Positions 12,342 through 24,637 of a DNA stretch of 64,000 nt are shown here, piece after piece (within the stretch, counting starts at the first letter, position 1; each line of letters starts with the position of its first letter). The position numbers and the translations under genes are program-made. Source of the DNA: Neckera pumila (lineage: Eukaryota; Streptophyta; Bryopsida; Hypnales; Neckeraceae); NCBI GenBank assembly GCA_963969595.1, contig OZ018411.1, positions 26,857,445 through 26,921,444 of the forward strand, given 5' to 3'. The notes beneath the pieces were generated by a model. It was not told the origin of the DNA and did no database searches. It saw only the letters and a program-made list of their open reading frames with translations.

Positions 12342-12575
12342 ATGCCACATTTAACTACTTCTAGACTATTCAGTGAATTCTGGACAATGCACTTTAGATC
12401 TCTGGATGATTATCTCTCGATGCTTGTATATATCTCTTGATGTTTGTATAGATCTCTCGATGTTTTGTATAGATCTCTTGATGCATCAAGAGATCTCCAG
12501 ATGATTATTGTCAATGATTATCTCTTGATGTTAATTCTGGACTTTCAAAAGTCCAAAAGTAGTTAAATGTAGCAT
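12342..12575. mobile_element. MITE with ATGCYACATTTAACTACTT ends and GATCTCT-rich core
   Basis: Left end ATGCCACATTTAACTACTT and right end AAGTAGTTAAATGTAGCAT are inverted repeats with one mismatch over 19 bp. TCAT flanks both sides (12338-12341 and 12576-12579). The core (about 12398-12500) holds several degenerate copies of a short unit centred on GATCTCTCGATGTTTGTATA plus an inverted copy, so the middle can also fold back. Confidence 0.75.
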
Positions 12576-12735
12576 TCATTTAAAAGAGGCTAGGCTTGTT
12601 TTGGCCTTAGACTTGTCTATAGTCAAGGAGATTTGGGAGGCCAAACTCACCATAGACCAGCTCGGCCCCCTTTCCAATGAAAGAGTGGAGATACTCTAAA
12701 CATGTTGTTAAATTAAAGTAGAACAATCCAATGGA

Positions 12736-12866
12736 ATCAATCACCCAATTCCATATATTGGACCCTCCCATATATTTGTATGTGCCACCCAATTTTGACA
12801 TCTATTGGATCCTCCCATTTGAATCTATCACCCAATTCCAACATCTATTGAGCCCTCCCATTTGCG
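12736..12866. repeat. Degenerate tandem repeat, about 43-bp unit, three copies
   Basis: Three successive units share CACCCAATT, (A/C)ATCTATTGG and CCTCCCAT, beginning near 12740, 12785 and 12826. They have no coding potential. Confidence 0.6.
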
Positions 12867-13128
12867 TCAATCATCCACCCATTACCACAATCTCAGCAAC
12901 CTTTTAGCATCTTGACAATGCACTTGGAGAGGGGACACGTCATCATGTGGCAATTTAGCATGGGTCTATCCACACTCCACCAATTTCATACCAACAAACT
13001 TTGAAAAATCTCAGAAAATTTATTTCTTGTCGAAGTGTCTTGATTCTACTTGCAAATGGCTTCTCACTCAAACTTTTCAATCTCTAACAAATACGTGAAT
13101 TGACAAATAGCCCTTCTCTAGGGTGCCT

Positions 13129-13200
13129 AGATATCAAACCTGGGTGATAGTGTGCTGATCGACCTTATCAGATGCTCTATTTTTTATTTATTTTTTTGAC
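13129..13200 (-). repeat. LINE-like A-rich tail joined to a tRNA-like remnant
   Basis: Read on the minus strand, GTGTCAAAAAAATAAATAAA resembles the LINE 3' tail at 48384-48411. It is followed by AGAGCATCTGATAAGGTCGA and CCAGGTTTGATATC, which look like degraded parts of a tRNA (D-arm end and B box). This could be a SINE fragment or a tRNA remnant; it does not fold as a functional tRNA. Confidence 0.25.
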
Positions 13201-13249
13201 ACATACATAACTTAACACACTCTGTGGGAAGTATGCCCTTGAGAAGTTT

Positions 13250-13396
13250 AGTAAGGTAGTATGCTCTTAAAGTGACCATTTAAGCCTACCTAACTCATCA
13301 TTGACAGTAGAACATACTTCAAGCAACATGTCAATCCTTCCTAGATAGGGGTCGCAATTAGAACACGGTTGGTTTTAGGTGTAGTTACCTTATTGT
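13250..13396. mobile_element. Short element with TAAGGTA / TACCTTA ends, copy 1
   Basis: About 145 bp, nearly identical to 30832-30970 (shared GCCTACCTAACTCATCATT, CAAGCAACATGTCA and TTAGAACACGGTTG). The ends are short inverted repeats TAAGGTA...TACCTTA. The high similarity between copies suggests fairly recent movement. Confidence 0.7.
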
Positions 13397-14133
13397 ACTG
13401 CAAGGCCTGTTTTGGGAACAACTCAAAGGTATCCTGCAATTTCATCCCAAGTGGTACGCAGGTAGGTATGCAAGATGCGTACAAATGTGTACAAATGTAC
13501 AATAAAAATGTTTTGAACTTTGACTGGGGATGATTGAAAGAGTGCTCCAACAAACAAGTTAAGTCAGTCATAAGGTATTGTTTCAGTACTGTACTAATCT
13601 TGTACTCTACCTCTAATTCATGGGGGGAAGAAGCTCCAAGGAAGTATCAGAAGCTTTCATTCAGCCCCAATCAATCATATGCATATCATAGCCAATGCTT
13701 TCCGGTCATGGGGGATATTAAAAAAATTAAAAAAAATTAAAAGTCTGACATGTATTTCCACAGGATAATTTGATTTAACCACCATTTGGGGTATTTTTTG
13801 AGTTTCACCAGCTATTTTATGTTAGTTCCCATATTGAACCATTTTTTCAAGTATCAAGTTTGGATTTTCTTAAAACTATTTTTAACTCTAAATAGAAATT
13901 AAAGTTTATAGGTTTTTCTTTCACCCGGTTTTTTCCAATGTTTTTGAAATTGCAACTACTTCTTTTTCCAATTCCACCAGCTAATAATGAACTAACTGGC
14001 GGTTCTTTTTGAACATTGGATTTAACCCCTAAAGGTTCAAAGTGCTAGAACATTGGGTTTTTGTGATTTTTGCTACGTGCTACCTTTGAAGTGGTTCATT
14101 TGACACTATATAAATATTTATTGTTAGTGTACA
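13397..14133. other. AT-rich spacer; nothing recognised apart from one TTAACCCCTAAAGG solo end
   Basis: A TTTAACCCCTAAAGG end lies near 14023-14037 without an evident partner. The remaining sequence shows no gene. Confidence 0.5.
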
Positions 14134-14275
14134 AGAATGCAATACTTTTTGAAATCCGTATTGATGTAATTGGGACTCACAAAACTCTGTGTGTATAAAT
14201 GAAAATATTTGTAGAAGTGTTTGTTGACTTTCATGGCTAATAAAGTACCTTTCTTGGAATAAGACCACCTAAAGT
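14134..14275. repeat. Partial copy of the 10478-10718 element
   Basis: Shares AATGCAATACTTTTTGAA, TAATTGGGACTCA and GTTGACTTTCATGGCT with 10552-10690 in the same order and strand. The left terminal repeat is absent. Confidence 0.65.
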
Positions 14276-14584
14276 ACCCATTTCCCTCCATGTCCCAAAA
14301 CCCGTTCCCTTTTACTGCCTCCTAATCTGCCCATCAAGTGTCCAAACTTCAACCGCCACGTGGTTTTGTAGCGGCCTCAGTGGATTCTCTATGATTTGTG
14401 TTTGAAAATGAGACCACTGAGCACCAGTTTAGGGTGCTTTTCCTTTTTGCACTTCGACTAAGAATTTTGAAGGCATATATTTTAGAATTCAAGAGTACTT
14501 TTGGGGGGATCTTGCACTCTCCCATTTGCCTTCCTTTTGGTCGATTTGTTTTCTTCACTAGCTTTATGGTCTGCTCCACATGAC

Positions 14585-15516
14585 TTAACCCCTAAAGGAC
14601 TGGTTGTCCCCTCAGGGGACAATTTGGGTCCGGGCAGGTTCCTATGATCTCAATTTTTAGTAATATTTTTTGGGATTTTTTGAGGTTGTGTATTTTTGCG
14701 AGATCTTTGTGAATATATAATTTTTATTTTAATTGATGCCCGGGAGCAAAAGTTATGGCACAATAAATAAAATTGGAATTTTGCGGGCAGCACAAAAAAA
14801 ATCACAAAAAGTCAAAATAATTTTTTTTCAAATGTTTTCCTCAAAGATTATATTTTTGTCTACATGTGAAGCTTTGTTTCATTCAATTTGGACTAATAAT
14901 GAGAAAGTTATGGACAATCTTAGTTTTTCGGGCAATCTAAGCATCTTCTTGGAAAAATAAGTTGTAGAATTCATTTTTGAATGCAATTTTGAGAATTTTT
15001 CAAAAAAAAAATTTAGAAAGGGATAGATTTTCTTGCTAGAACAATCTCACCGTTGGGATTATTGTGATTCAATTCCATCTAAAAGCTATTAACAATTTAG
15101 TTTTTTCTTCAATCTTAAACCCACCTCTACTTAACAATTTTTTAATGAGTGAAAATTAAATGCTTTTTTTCCTAAATTTTTTTGGTAGATTCTCAACTCA
15201 ACTACTTAACATAAATAAGTAGAAAATTGAAATCAATAGTGCAAAAAAATTTGAACTAAAAAGATTCAAAGCCAAAAAATCTGGTCAAGCAAGGTGGAAA
15301 AAACTTGTTTTCTTCACTTTAAATGCATATATCTTGCAATCTACGTGGTCAAAGTTTCTGAAATTTCTTCCACATATTCATATACTAGTCAAGTATAAGA
15401 TCTTACGGTTGGATATGCAAAAAAAAACAATTTTTTAAACTCTTTTCTCTTTGCAATAGAAATGACAGTTTTGAATGGTTTTTGGTCGGAAATCACCTCG
15501 GTCCTTTAGGGGTTAA
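14585..15516. mobile_element. Long TTAA-flanked element (932 bp), copy B
   Basis: TTAA at 14585-14588 and 15513-15516 flank inverted ends CCCCTAAAGGACTGG and ACCTCGGTCCTTTAGGGG. Just inside the left end is a perfect 8-bp stem, TTGTCCCC TCA GGGGACAA (about 14602-14620). The interior is non-coding and matches 60545-61474 (930 bp) in opposite orientation. The left half is also related to 29966-31000. Confidence 0.85.
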
Positions 15517-16161
15517 ATGGATGGTTATGGGTGCTCCCACCTTTATTGTTAAAACAATCTAATTTCACTATTTTATGTAAATTTTCTTGTACTTATGCAA
15601 AGTACTTTTGAAATCAATGCGCTTCCAATGAACTAAAAAAATTCAAGTTCTAATTAATCATAAACCAGTCCAAAGCTTTAGATATTCATTTGGAGGGGTA
15701 ATTTCCGGAGTGGACCGGGGAAGCTCTAACTTAACAGCTATGAATTTGCTGTCGTTAAAATACATCAGTACTGATAGCTCAAGGAAAATCAGTTATCAGT
15801 TTGATAAAGTTTTTAATTTTCAATATCTGGTAGCCAGTTCATTGTACCAAGACTCATCAGTTCCTTTTGCCGTGATGACTGAAACAAAAAGTCATCTCTG
15901 CTTGTAGCTGTTACAGACTTCTGTTACTTAGGTCAAATTTATAGGTTTGGTCCAAGAGTTCATTTGATGCCCATATGGTCAAAAGTAGTTCTCCCAAAAG
16001 CATCCATAAGTAGGTTATATATTAAATTCACCTACAGTTGAGTAAATGTACTGTGTACAATAGGTGCAGAATCAATACTAACTCACAATTTTTTGAGAAA
16101 CTAGAAGAAAAAAAGAAGTAAAAATATATTTTAAAAATTTACTAGGATTGACGATGAGCTT
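15517..16161. other. Spacer, no recognised gene
   Basis: AT-rich with a small ORF at 15710-15907 lacking any recognisable motif. A CAATCTAATTTCACTATTTT string near 15548 resembles the end of the CTACACAAA MITE family but no partner is seen. Confidence 0.45.
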
Positions 16162-16391
16162 CCACTACACAAAGTAGTGAAATTAGGTTGTCTTACCTCA
16201 GATAAATCATCTCACAACTCAATGCTCATGCAACTCTCTAAACTGGGCCTTGAACTGGTGCACTAATCTATATCATATACAAGGCTCTGGATTGAATGCA
16301 TCATTGTACAATAGCAATTCATATTTATATAGTGTGGACTATCGAGAAATTAGCGTGGTACAACCTAATTTCACTATTTTGTGTAGTAGAA
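16162..16391. mobile_element. MITE with CTACACAAARTAGTGAAAT ends, second copy
   Basis: Inverted ends CTACACAAAGTAGTGAAAT / ATTTCACTATTTTGTGTAG, extended inward by TAGGTTGT / ACAACCTA. The ends match 10478-10718 but the interior differs, as expected for MITEs sharing one transposase. Length about 230 bp. Confidence 0.7.
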
Positions 16392-17130
16392 ACATAGACT
16401 AAGGAAATAACCCATGCAAAAATTTGTGATGACCAATCAATTATACCAGTTTGTGAGTCATCATATGAGTTAGTTTCAATTTCCACTATATAGTCTACAT
16501 GGGCTATGTTTTTCACTACATTGATTGGTTCTAGTAGAAAAACATGTGTCACTAATTACCAAAGCACACTATTTGTAAACTAATTAATCACTCTACTACC
16601 CCCTCACAAATTGTGCAAGTCAGTGTAGTGTTCCACAATGCACTTTTCTTTTTCCTGTTCTTGGGTTGAAACACGGATTTTTATTTCTTTTTTCCCTACC
16701 GTCAGGCAATTTGGGGTTAACTATTTGTCTTGACTTGCAAATTGGTGTTTCCTTTCCTAGCCATTATTCTTCTGCCGATATTCCATTCTGCTCAAATCAG
16801 ACGCAGCGGTGACGAATCCTCCCAGCAAAACAGCCGTCCGTCGGGGACACTCTACCTTACTGTATTTTCCACCGTGGCAGTTCCCGCTCTCGGATTTGGT
16901 CCATGTGGCACTCAAATGGCTCCCCGGGATGCGTTCACACCTGTGGGCTGGAGGGGCCAGGAATCATGGTTAAGTTAATTTGCATCACGTGACCAAATTG
17001 AGGTTTTTGAAAGGGTCCACCTGGCCGGTCCCTCCCGCCACGTCCAGATAGGCCTCCTGTTCGTCCCCGCTGGCTTTGTGACGTGGCCAGGCATGTGCCG
17101 AATGAGCAACGGAATGACGGTAACGGTGAA
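16392..17130. other. Spacer with a GC-richer island at 16780-17110
   Basis: The island is much less AT-rich than its surroundings. An ORF at 16730-16978 has a hydrophobic N-terminal stretch but no motif I recognise. No splice evidence supports a gene; it may be an old gene or promoter fragment. Confidence 0.35.
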
Positions 17131-18069
17131 TTAACCCCTAAAGGTTTTTGACTATGTTTTCACCAAAAACGCTCCAAAACTGCCATTTCTAATACTAGTG
17201 TCAAATTTTAGAAAAAAAGAATTTTTGGACACATGTAACCATATGATCTTGTAGTAAACTTGTTTAAGAAGATGTAGAAAAAATTTCAGAATTTTCCACC
17301 ATGTGGATTGCAAGATAATAGCGTTTGAATTGACAAAATTTCTTTTGTTGTCCCTGAAAAAACGGGCAGCTGCCCTTCACAAGGTCATGTTTGTATGAAA
17401 AAATGTCCAAAATGGTGGTTACTCTTTGGATTCATTTTCCTACACAAGTTGAATACATGCTTAAGAAAATTCAAATCATTTAGAATTGTACAACATATAG
17501 GAAAAAAATAGTAAGTAGGAAGAGGTAAAGAATGATTCAAAACACTAAATTGTTAAGAATTTATTTATGGAATTGAAAAATGCCAATCCCAATGGTTGTA
17601 ATGTTGTAATAAACAATCTACACCCAAGGTTTTTATTTTTTTTCAAAAATATTAAAAATTGAGTGAAATAAAGGACTTCAAAGTTTATTTTGGAGTTGAT
17701 ATTCTATAACTACCCTCAAACTAAGAATCTTCATAACTTTTGATTCATAGATCCAAATGGAATGATTCAAAGCTTCCCGCCTACATATAAATCTAAAGAA
17801 CCAATTTCAAATTTTTACTTTTTAAAAAAGTGATTTTTAAAGAAGTTCTTTTGCTACCCGGGCTGCCCGCCGAGCAATGAAATTGACATATCATGCAATA
17901 ACTTTTTAATCATGTAGTCAAAAGTTATAAAAATTGTTGGGCCTTAAAGCTACTCCTTGGAAAAATGTTGTGTGAAAATTTGAAAAAATAAAATAAAAAC
18001 TCTGCTCGTAGTGAGCTGCTCAAAAAAGCTATGTTCTCAAAAAAGCATGTTCAGGCCTTTAGGGATTAA
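17131..18069. mobile_element. Long TTAA-flanked element (939 bp), copy C
   Basis: TTAA at 17131-17134 and 18066-18069 with ends CCCCTAAAGG and GGCCTTTAGGGA. It begins like 18435-19365 (ACCAAAAACGCTCCAAAACT shared), and its length and interior motifs match that copy throughout. No coding capacity. Confidence 0.85.
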
Positions 18070-18434
18070 TGACGGACGGAACTCTCCTCAGTTTGATCCA
18101 TTCAACTCTCCAAAAAAACGACTGGCTTCAGTTGGTGGCAGTTCACATCATTCAGGGTTTTTCCTACAAACTCTGTACAACATATAGAGAGTGGCAATCA
18201 CTCCTACTACAGTCGTGTGTTTTGTGTCGTTGCCACAGTCAAAATAAAAGTAAAAGTAGTCTTTTACTTTTCTAAAAGTAATTCATAAAATTGAAATTCA
18301 ATAATTTTCACATGAAATAAAGTCCATGCATCCTTCTTGGTAGAGAGTTTTCCAATGCTACCAAGAACACGATTGGGAGACGCACGGTCTAGGAGATCTC
18401 ACCATAACAAACAAAACAAAACAAACAACCTAAC
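18070..18434. other. Spacer between two related elements
   Basis: Contains GTCGTTGCCACAGTCAAAAT near 18220-18245, which resembles a segment upstream of the kinase gene at about 56962-57012. No gene recognised. Confidence 0.5.
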
Positions 18435-19365
18435 TTAACCCCTAAAATTTTATGACTATGTAATCACCAAAAACGCTCCAAAACTGCCATTTCTAATACA
18501 ACTACCCCAAATTTTTGGAAAAAAATAATTTTTGACACATATAACCGTAGGATCTTGTAGTATGATATTTTGAAAACATATGGTAAAAATTTCAGAAAAT
18601 TCCATCGTGTGGATCATAAGATATAAGCATTCAAAGTCTTGAAAACCATTTTTTCAATCCTGCGAAAAAACAGGCAGTTGCACTTTGCAAGCTCACTTTT
18701 CAATGAAAAAATGCCGATCAAGGTGGTGCTTCTTTGAATTCAGTTTCCTAAACAAGTTGTCTATATGCTTGAAAAATTCCACATTATTTGGAATTGTACA
18801 ACATATAGGAAAAAAATAGTAATTAGAAAGAAGTAGAAAATGATTCAAAATACTAAATTGTTAAAAATTTAATTATAGAATTTGAAAATGCCAATCTCAA
18901 CGGTTTTAATGTTGTAATAATCAATCTACATCCTAGAATTTTTTTTCCAGATATACTAAAAATTGAGTTAAATAAACGACTTTAAAGTTTTTTTTAGAGT
19001 AGACAATCCATAACTGCCCGCAAACCAAAAAACCTCATAACTTTTGACTCATTGATTGAAATGGAATGACTCAAAGCTTTTTACGTATATATAAATGTAG
19101 AGAACCAATTTCAAAAAAAAAATTCCGAAAAAAATGATTTTTTTTTATTTGCCCAAACTGCCCAGTTACAAATAAAAGTAACATATTAGGTCACAACTTT
19201 TGACTCCTATTTTGAAATGTCATGAAACTTGGTACACATGAAGATATTCCTTGTCCTCACATTTTATTAAAATTTCAGCCTCAAATATGGATATCTCTAG
19301 TCACACGTACCTGCCCAAAATTTCTATATGGCCAAAAAAACGCATGTTGGTCCTTTAGGGGTTAA
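18435..19365. mobile_element. Long TTAA-flanked element (931 bp), copy D
   Basis: TTAA at 18435-18438 and 19362-19365; ends CCCCTAAAATTTT and TGGTCCTTTAGGGG. Same orientation and family as 17131-18069, lying only 365 bp away. The close spacing suggests a local jump or a segmental duplication. Confidence 0.85.
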
Positions 19366-19833
19366 GATATGGAATTGTTTTATATTTAAAATTAGATGAA
19401 ATGTGGCAAATTGGACGAAAAAAATACTCAAAGATGGATGGAAATGGACAAATCCATGTAATTATTGGCAAGCCCCACAAGAAAGAAAGAAATGACTCGA
19501 ATTTAAAAAAAAATAGATTTTGCCATTGGATGAACACAATTCACTGAGTGCCTAGCTTTTAGGGTTTATCGTTGTTCTCTTTCTTTCGTTTCTGTGGTTT
19601 TTGGGGGGTGCATTGAGTTTCCATGGTTCGGAGAAGGGATTCTAATTATTATTCCCAAGCTGATCCATTTGCACTGTATGTCGTAACGGAAGCAGGCTTT
19701 TTGGTTTCCAGCCCAAAATTGCAACTGTAGCGAGAGTGACTTGGTGGAGAACCAGAAGCTTCCCACCGACGTTGACTTCAGCTGAATAAATGCCCAGCGA
19801 CACAAGTCAAGATATGGAACGGACTCTGGCATG
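19366..19833. other. Spacer, no recognised gene
   Basis: A minus-strand ORF of 88 codons at 19566-19832 has no motif and no splice support. Confidence 0.45.
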
Positions 19834-20105
19834 CAGGACGCTAAATCCGTCCCACGAAGGTGAGACCAGCAGGCTGGATTTACCCCTGGCGAAAATGCAG
19901 GAATTTTTTATTTGCCACAAATTTATTTAGTTTTGTAAATTTTGAATTCATGTTTGCAATCAAAGGCCCCAAATTAGTTAAGGGGGGGCTAGAAAGTATC
20001 CCTAGACACAGCTCAAATATAGGGGGCTTTTTCTTTACTTTTACCTCCAAGAATCTTCAATTTATCTTGCTGGTCCCACCTTTGTGGGACGGATTTAGTG
20101 TCCTG
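19834..20105. mobile_element. MITE with about 35-bp inverted ends (MULE-like)
   Basis: Left end CAGGACGCTAAATCCGTCCC and right end GGGACGGATTTAGTGTCCTG are inverted, continuing inward through (C/T)ACCTT(C/T)GTGG-type sequence to GACCAGCA / TGCTGGTC. Flanks CTCTGGCATG (left) and CTCTGGTATG (one base beyond the right end) look like a 9-10-bp target duplication with one mismatch, which fits Mutator-like elements. The interior carries the GAATTC..GCAATCAAAGG repeat, inverted relative to about 10.2 kb. Confidence 0.75.
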
Positions 20106-22233
20106 CCTCTGGTATGAGGGGCATCCTGGGCAGCGTCCAGGAAATATTTAGAAAATTTAGGTCAAAAGCTGGCTGATGAAGAGTATGTCCGGCCAAGCCT
20201 TGATTTCATTCAGTTCTTGCTTTTTTCCATCTAACTTTGGTTTTAAATTTGAACCGACTAATTTTTCCTCATCTAATTCATGAACCAACTCATTTTCCTC
20301 TTATGTTGCACATGAATAAGTGATGAATATACTATCATAATTAATTTGACAAAGGCTAATTTTTTGGAATAAGTTATTCTACTATGCCAAAATGAGGTCT
20401 AAAATTCAACTTTAAACACAATTCCTACATTTTGACAATGAGCGATCAACCTCTCATCTTCAAATTATTTCAACCCTTTAAGGATTCATGAGGGACAACG
20501 GTCTTCATTATATAAACGACCTCTCCACCCATGAATCTCATTGGTTGCTAATCAATTCCTTCACATTGCCATCAAATTTTCTTTTGATGGTAGATGGTAG
20601 TAGCCCTAAACATATAGTGGTGATTTTGAAGGTACTATATATGATTGATTTATAAGTAATGAATTATTAACTTTAGCCACCCTTTTAACGGAAATCCAGC
20701 TATACCTTCCAGAGACCTTCCCATATCCGTTTCTCTGTACTTCTAAACAATCAATTCCTAGCCCATTTTGAATAAGTGTAGGTAATTTTTCTACCTATTT
20801 TTAATTGCCTAGTCAATTTCCGCTTTCTTCTCCTTGCATCCGGTTTACTGCCTAATGATTTTAATTTCAACCAATCAAATTCCAATTTTGATTGGTTGGT
20901 ATTACACTAGCTGCCGATTTTTCTCGAGCATTGATTCCAAGGGTTGTAAGGTAGATAAGCCTATTACCACCCTGATTTGCGATTTGAATATCTTGGGGTC
21001 AATTCCATGAGGGGCACATATTTGTTAGAGGTGTGCACTTGTTTCACAAATCAAACCCAAGTGGAATTGTAATTTTTCGATTAAAATTGTAACAAGTTTC
21101 TGTAAATTTCTTAAAGTAGTCTATCCTTGGGTCTACCTTGAATTTACAAAACCGCCGATAGAATAGAGTCATAAACGTCTTGTTAACAACCTATAATCAC
21201 CCTTCCATATCTCTATTAATACTTAAGTATTGACCAATGAAAGATTGACACGTTATCCTTTGTAGCATTAATTCTTTGATTTTGTCAAAAAAGTGAAAAA
21301 TTGATTCGGATGAGTTTCATGGTTGAACTAGGGCCAAAAATAGGGTGATAAAAATAGAAAATTGCCGTTTTTACGCTGGTCTACTTTATAACTTAATTGA
21401 AGTGGGTCAACATATTTTGATATTTGTGTATTCTAAATTTAATTTTCAATTGTTGTCCTTTGGTGGTTGCAATTTATTTTTTGCAATAGAATGGCAAATT
21501 AGAGGATTTTTCATATGGTTAGTTCAATTTTGAATAAAAAAAAAGACGCCAATTAAATAGTCAAAGTAAAAACATATAGCTTTCAATTGTTGTCCTTAGG
21601 GGAGGAATATGCTGAATCATTTGGATTCTAATGTGGTTCTTTAACCCCCATCATAACAAGGTTACAATGGAAATCTACAAGAGGGAGTGCTAGCATGTGA
21701 GCATTGAATTTATGAACCCATGAGCTTAGGGGTCTATATTATAGACACCTTATATGGTTCTAAGTGTTTATGTTATAGACTCTTTCCATGTTGTAGTGTA
21801 CCTATGTTATAGGTACATATATATGTTATAAGTACCTTCCAATAATTGTAGGTACAGACTTACATGTAGATTCAAAGCTTGTAGGCTCACATCTCCATAC
21901 TCTCGCACTAGCATCATTGGTCTATGAGCAACCTAGTAAAGATTTTGGAATGATGAATGCTTACCTTTGCCATGTATAGAAACCATGTGGTAGAGTTCAT
22001 TAAAGTTATGAAATTGTCACTTTTCAACCCAATTCCAACTCTTCTAAACCAAATCTACGATGAAGTTGAGATAAAGCCAACCCTTCGCATTTTTCACTAC
22101 GTTAGGATGCAACAAAACACAATTAGCCCCCCCAAAGAGGTTGCAATTGGGAGGGGGTCGATTTTGGATCTATATACCTTAGTGCGTGTAAGACTGATTT
22201 ACTAAAGTCACACTATTTTGTATGAAGGCTATT
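20106..22233. other. AT-rich spacer with a degenerate TATGTTATAGAC array
   Basis: At 21735-21860 a loosely repeated unit with TATGTTATAGAC / CTATGTTATAGGTAC occurs several times and contains small palindromes. No protein-coding region is recognised in the stretch. Confidence 0.5.
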
Positions 22234-22234
22234 A

Positions 22235-22319
<85 letters not shown>

Positions 22320-22321
22320 TA
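22234..22321. repeat. (ATT)n microsatellite
   Basis: An almost perfect run of about 28 ATT units. It is long enough to be length-polymorphic. Confidence 0.95.
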
Positions 22322-23993
22322 TTTATTTTAATGAAATTATATTATTATGTTTTACAAAATTCTTCAAAAATATTTTTTTGTGGTTATATTAATTTTTTAG
22401 GTGATGCTAATTTCCCACATCACGTCTCAAAATCACTCCTTATAGAAACTAGAGTTGCATAGAGTAAAGAAATTGCTATGAGAACATTTACTAATTGTCA
22501 GTTTTGAAATGTGAGTTTTTGGTAGGTCATTTCTCCAATCTATACAAGCTATGAGCTTCTACTAGTGACTCCAAATAGTAAACCTAGAGAATCAAACCAA
22601 AAACAAATAAAAATCTTATAAAGTTTTATTGTCTCTTTTATTTCCATAAATATAATTTATCCTAGCTTGGATTGATTGTCAGTCCCATTGGCATACATAA
22701 TCTCATAAATGTTATTATTATATGCAATATCATCAATAATATCAAATATATTTATATTTTAAAAACAAATTAAAATAAATTAAGTATTATCCTATGACAA
22801 AGGCCATTGCATTGCAATGATGATTGGACTTAGGTAGCCAAAGATCAAGTAGAAGAATCAATGGTTTTATTCTTGAATGAAAATTAGCAAATGAAAATGT
22901 GGTCAATTTTGGAATAGAGGGTTGTAAAAATGTTCACATGTACATGGGAATAGTATCATACTATTATTAGATGTTATTCTTAATGTTGTTTTATTGTCAT
23001 TTAATCCATTTATAAAATAACATATTACTATTGTAGTAAAGTCTTACTATCCTAGCAATTTTATTATTCTTAGAATATTTTTAACCTTTTCAATGGTAAA
23101 CTGGTTGGTTTTCATTTTTACTATTTCTTTTTAAAACTTTAAAGTCTTTTACTAACCAAAATGGATTTTTACATTGTTGTAGATTCCAGTGTCTTTATAT
23201 TTTATTTAGTAATTTTTTGATATCTTTTAGTGTAGTTCCTAATTATCAATTTTATCATTACAAGTTCTATTTCATATGATTCTCATAAATATTACTTGTA
23301 CAAAATATAAGTATTTTAAATTTTTGATAAGAATTCAAACAAATCGATCAACTATAAAGATTCACTTTTTGAAAATAACAAGAATAGTATGACCGTGAGA
23401 TTCTGTCCACTCCAACCAAATCCAAACCGCATTGTGCAATGTAAATGTGGTTGTAGATAGAATTTGGAACCTCGGATTGAGAATGCTAGAGTAAATGACT
23501 TAATCTTTGTTCAAAAGACAAGGCCAATAAAAAATTGGATTTGATTTCACTGATGTATGTATGTACAAGAATTTTTTAAAATAATTCTTGCCTAAATGAA
23601 AGTTCTAACAAGTTTAGCTGTTGATACGCACATACAATAACTTTAAATTCCAACCCATTGCAAAACAAAGTAGAAGTGTTTCTTGTATTGTGTGCATTTT
23701 GAATGGATTCTGTATGTGGTAAGGTAGTGAGCAGATTCTAAAAGCGATCATGACACAGAGATACATTTTGCTTTCTTCCATATACTAGCAGTGTACATTT
23801 CAGGAGGTGGTCGGTTTTAGTGACCACTGCGTTTCAACTTCAAAAATTCGTAATTAATTTCACAAAGGTCCAAAAAATATGAAACGATTTGCATTAGACT
23901 CTAATTCCATTTTTCTTCCTACAAAAATCTATTGAAAATTGTTTCAAGGAATTTAACTTCCCTGAAAAGGCAATCAGCTCTTAAATGGTCTGT
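22322..23993. other. Very AT-rich spacer, nothing recognised
   Basis: No ORF of note, no clear inverted-repeat element and no splice pattern. Confidence 0.5.
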
Positions 23994-24636
23994 TTAACCC
24001 CTAAATGCCCAAGGCACCAAATTCTCGTGTCGACAAAATTTTGAAGTTAAATATGACCTAACTAAGTTTCTATTTTTAGTAGATGTATTTTTGACAAACT
24101 CTTTTTGAAGTCTAGTTTTAGCATCAAAAATCCAATTTTGAAAATGAATGATTATGATTTTTTTGCTTAAGATTTCGTGCAAGGGTATCCATTGCAATCT
24201 TGACTTTCCATAGTATTGAGGGCTCTTGGAAATGAGCCTCAAATAAACTAGACTTTGGAGAAAAAATCACACTAGAAATTTATTTAAAAATATTGTAGAG
24301 TAGATTTTGAAAACCATAAATTGATTGGAGTTATTCATGTTAGATCCTTCAACCTCTTATTTTTTTGGTGACCAATTTTTTAGATTTGACATGCAAAAAG
24401 AGAGCTGAAAGGTTTTCATAGTTTTAACACCTTTATGGTCAAACATTAGAATCTTTCAATCCTCAAATGATATTGTCGTGTTTTCTTTTCCTGTGTGATC
24501 TCTAACATGCTCAGTTTGAATCTGTACGGTTACAATTAAAAAAAAATTGATTCAACTTATCAAAATGTTGGCTTTTTGTTCAATTTAGAGCAAATTTCAA
24601 GAAGCTCAAAACAGGCCTTGGATGTTTAGGGGTTAA
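23994..24636. mobile_element. TTAA-flanked element (643 bp), copy E
   Basis: TTAA at 23994-23997 and 24633-24636. The ends CCCCTAAATGCCCAAGGC and GCCTTGGATGTTTAGGGG are inverted over about 18 bp. The interior shows no obvious match to the 930-bp copies, so this is a different internal type using the same ends. Confidence 0.8.
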
Positions 24637-24637
24637 G

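Noticed and set aside
16730..16978. 82-codon ORF with a possible signal peptide
   Set aside because: It opens with a non-ATG codon, has no recognisable domain and no splice support; composition alone does not justify a gene.
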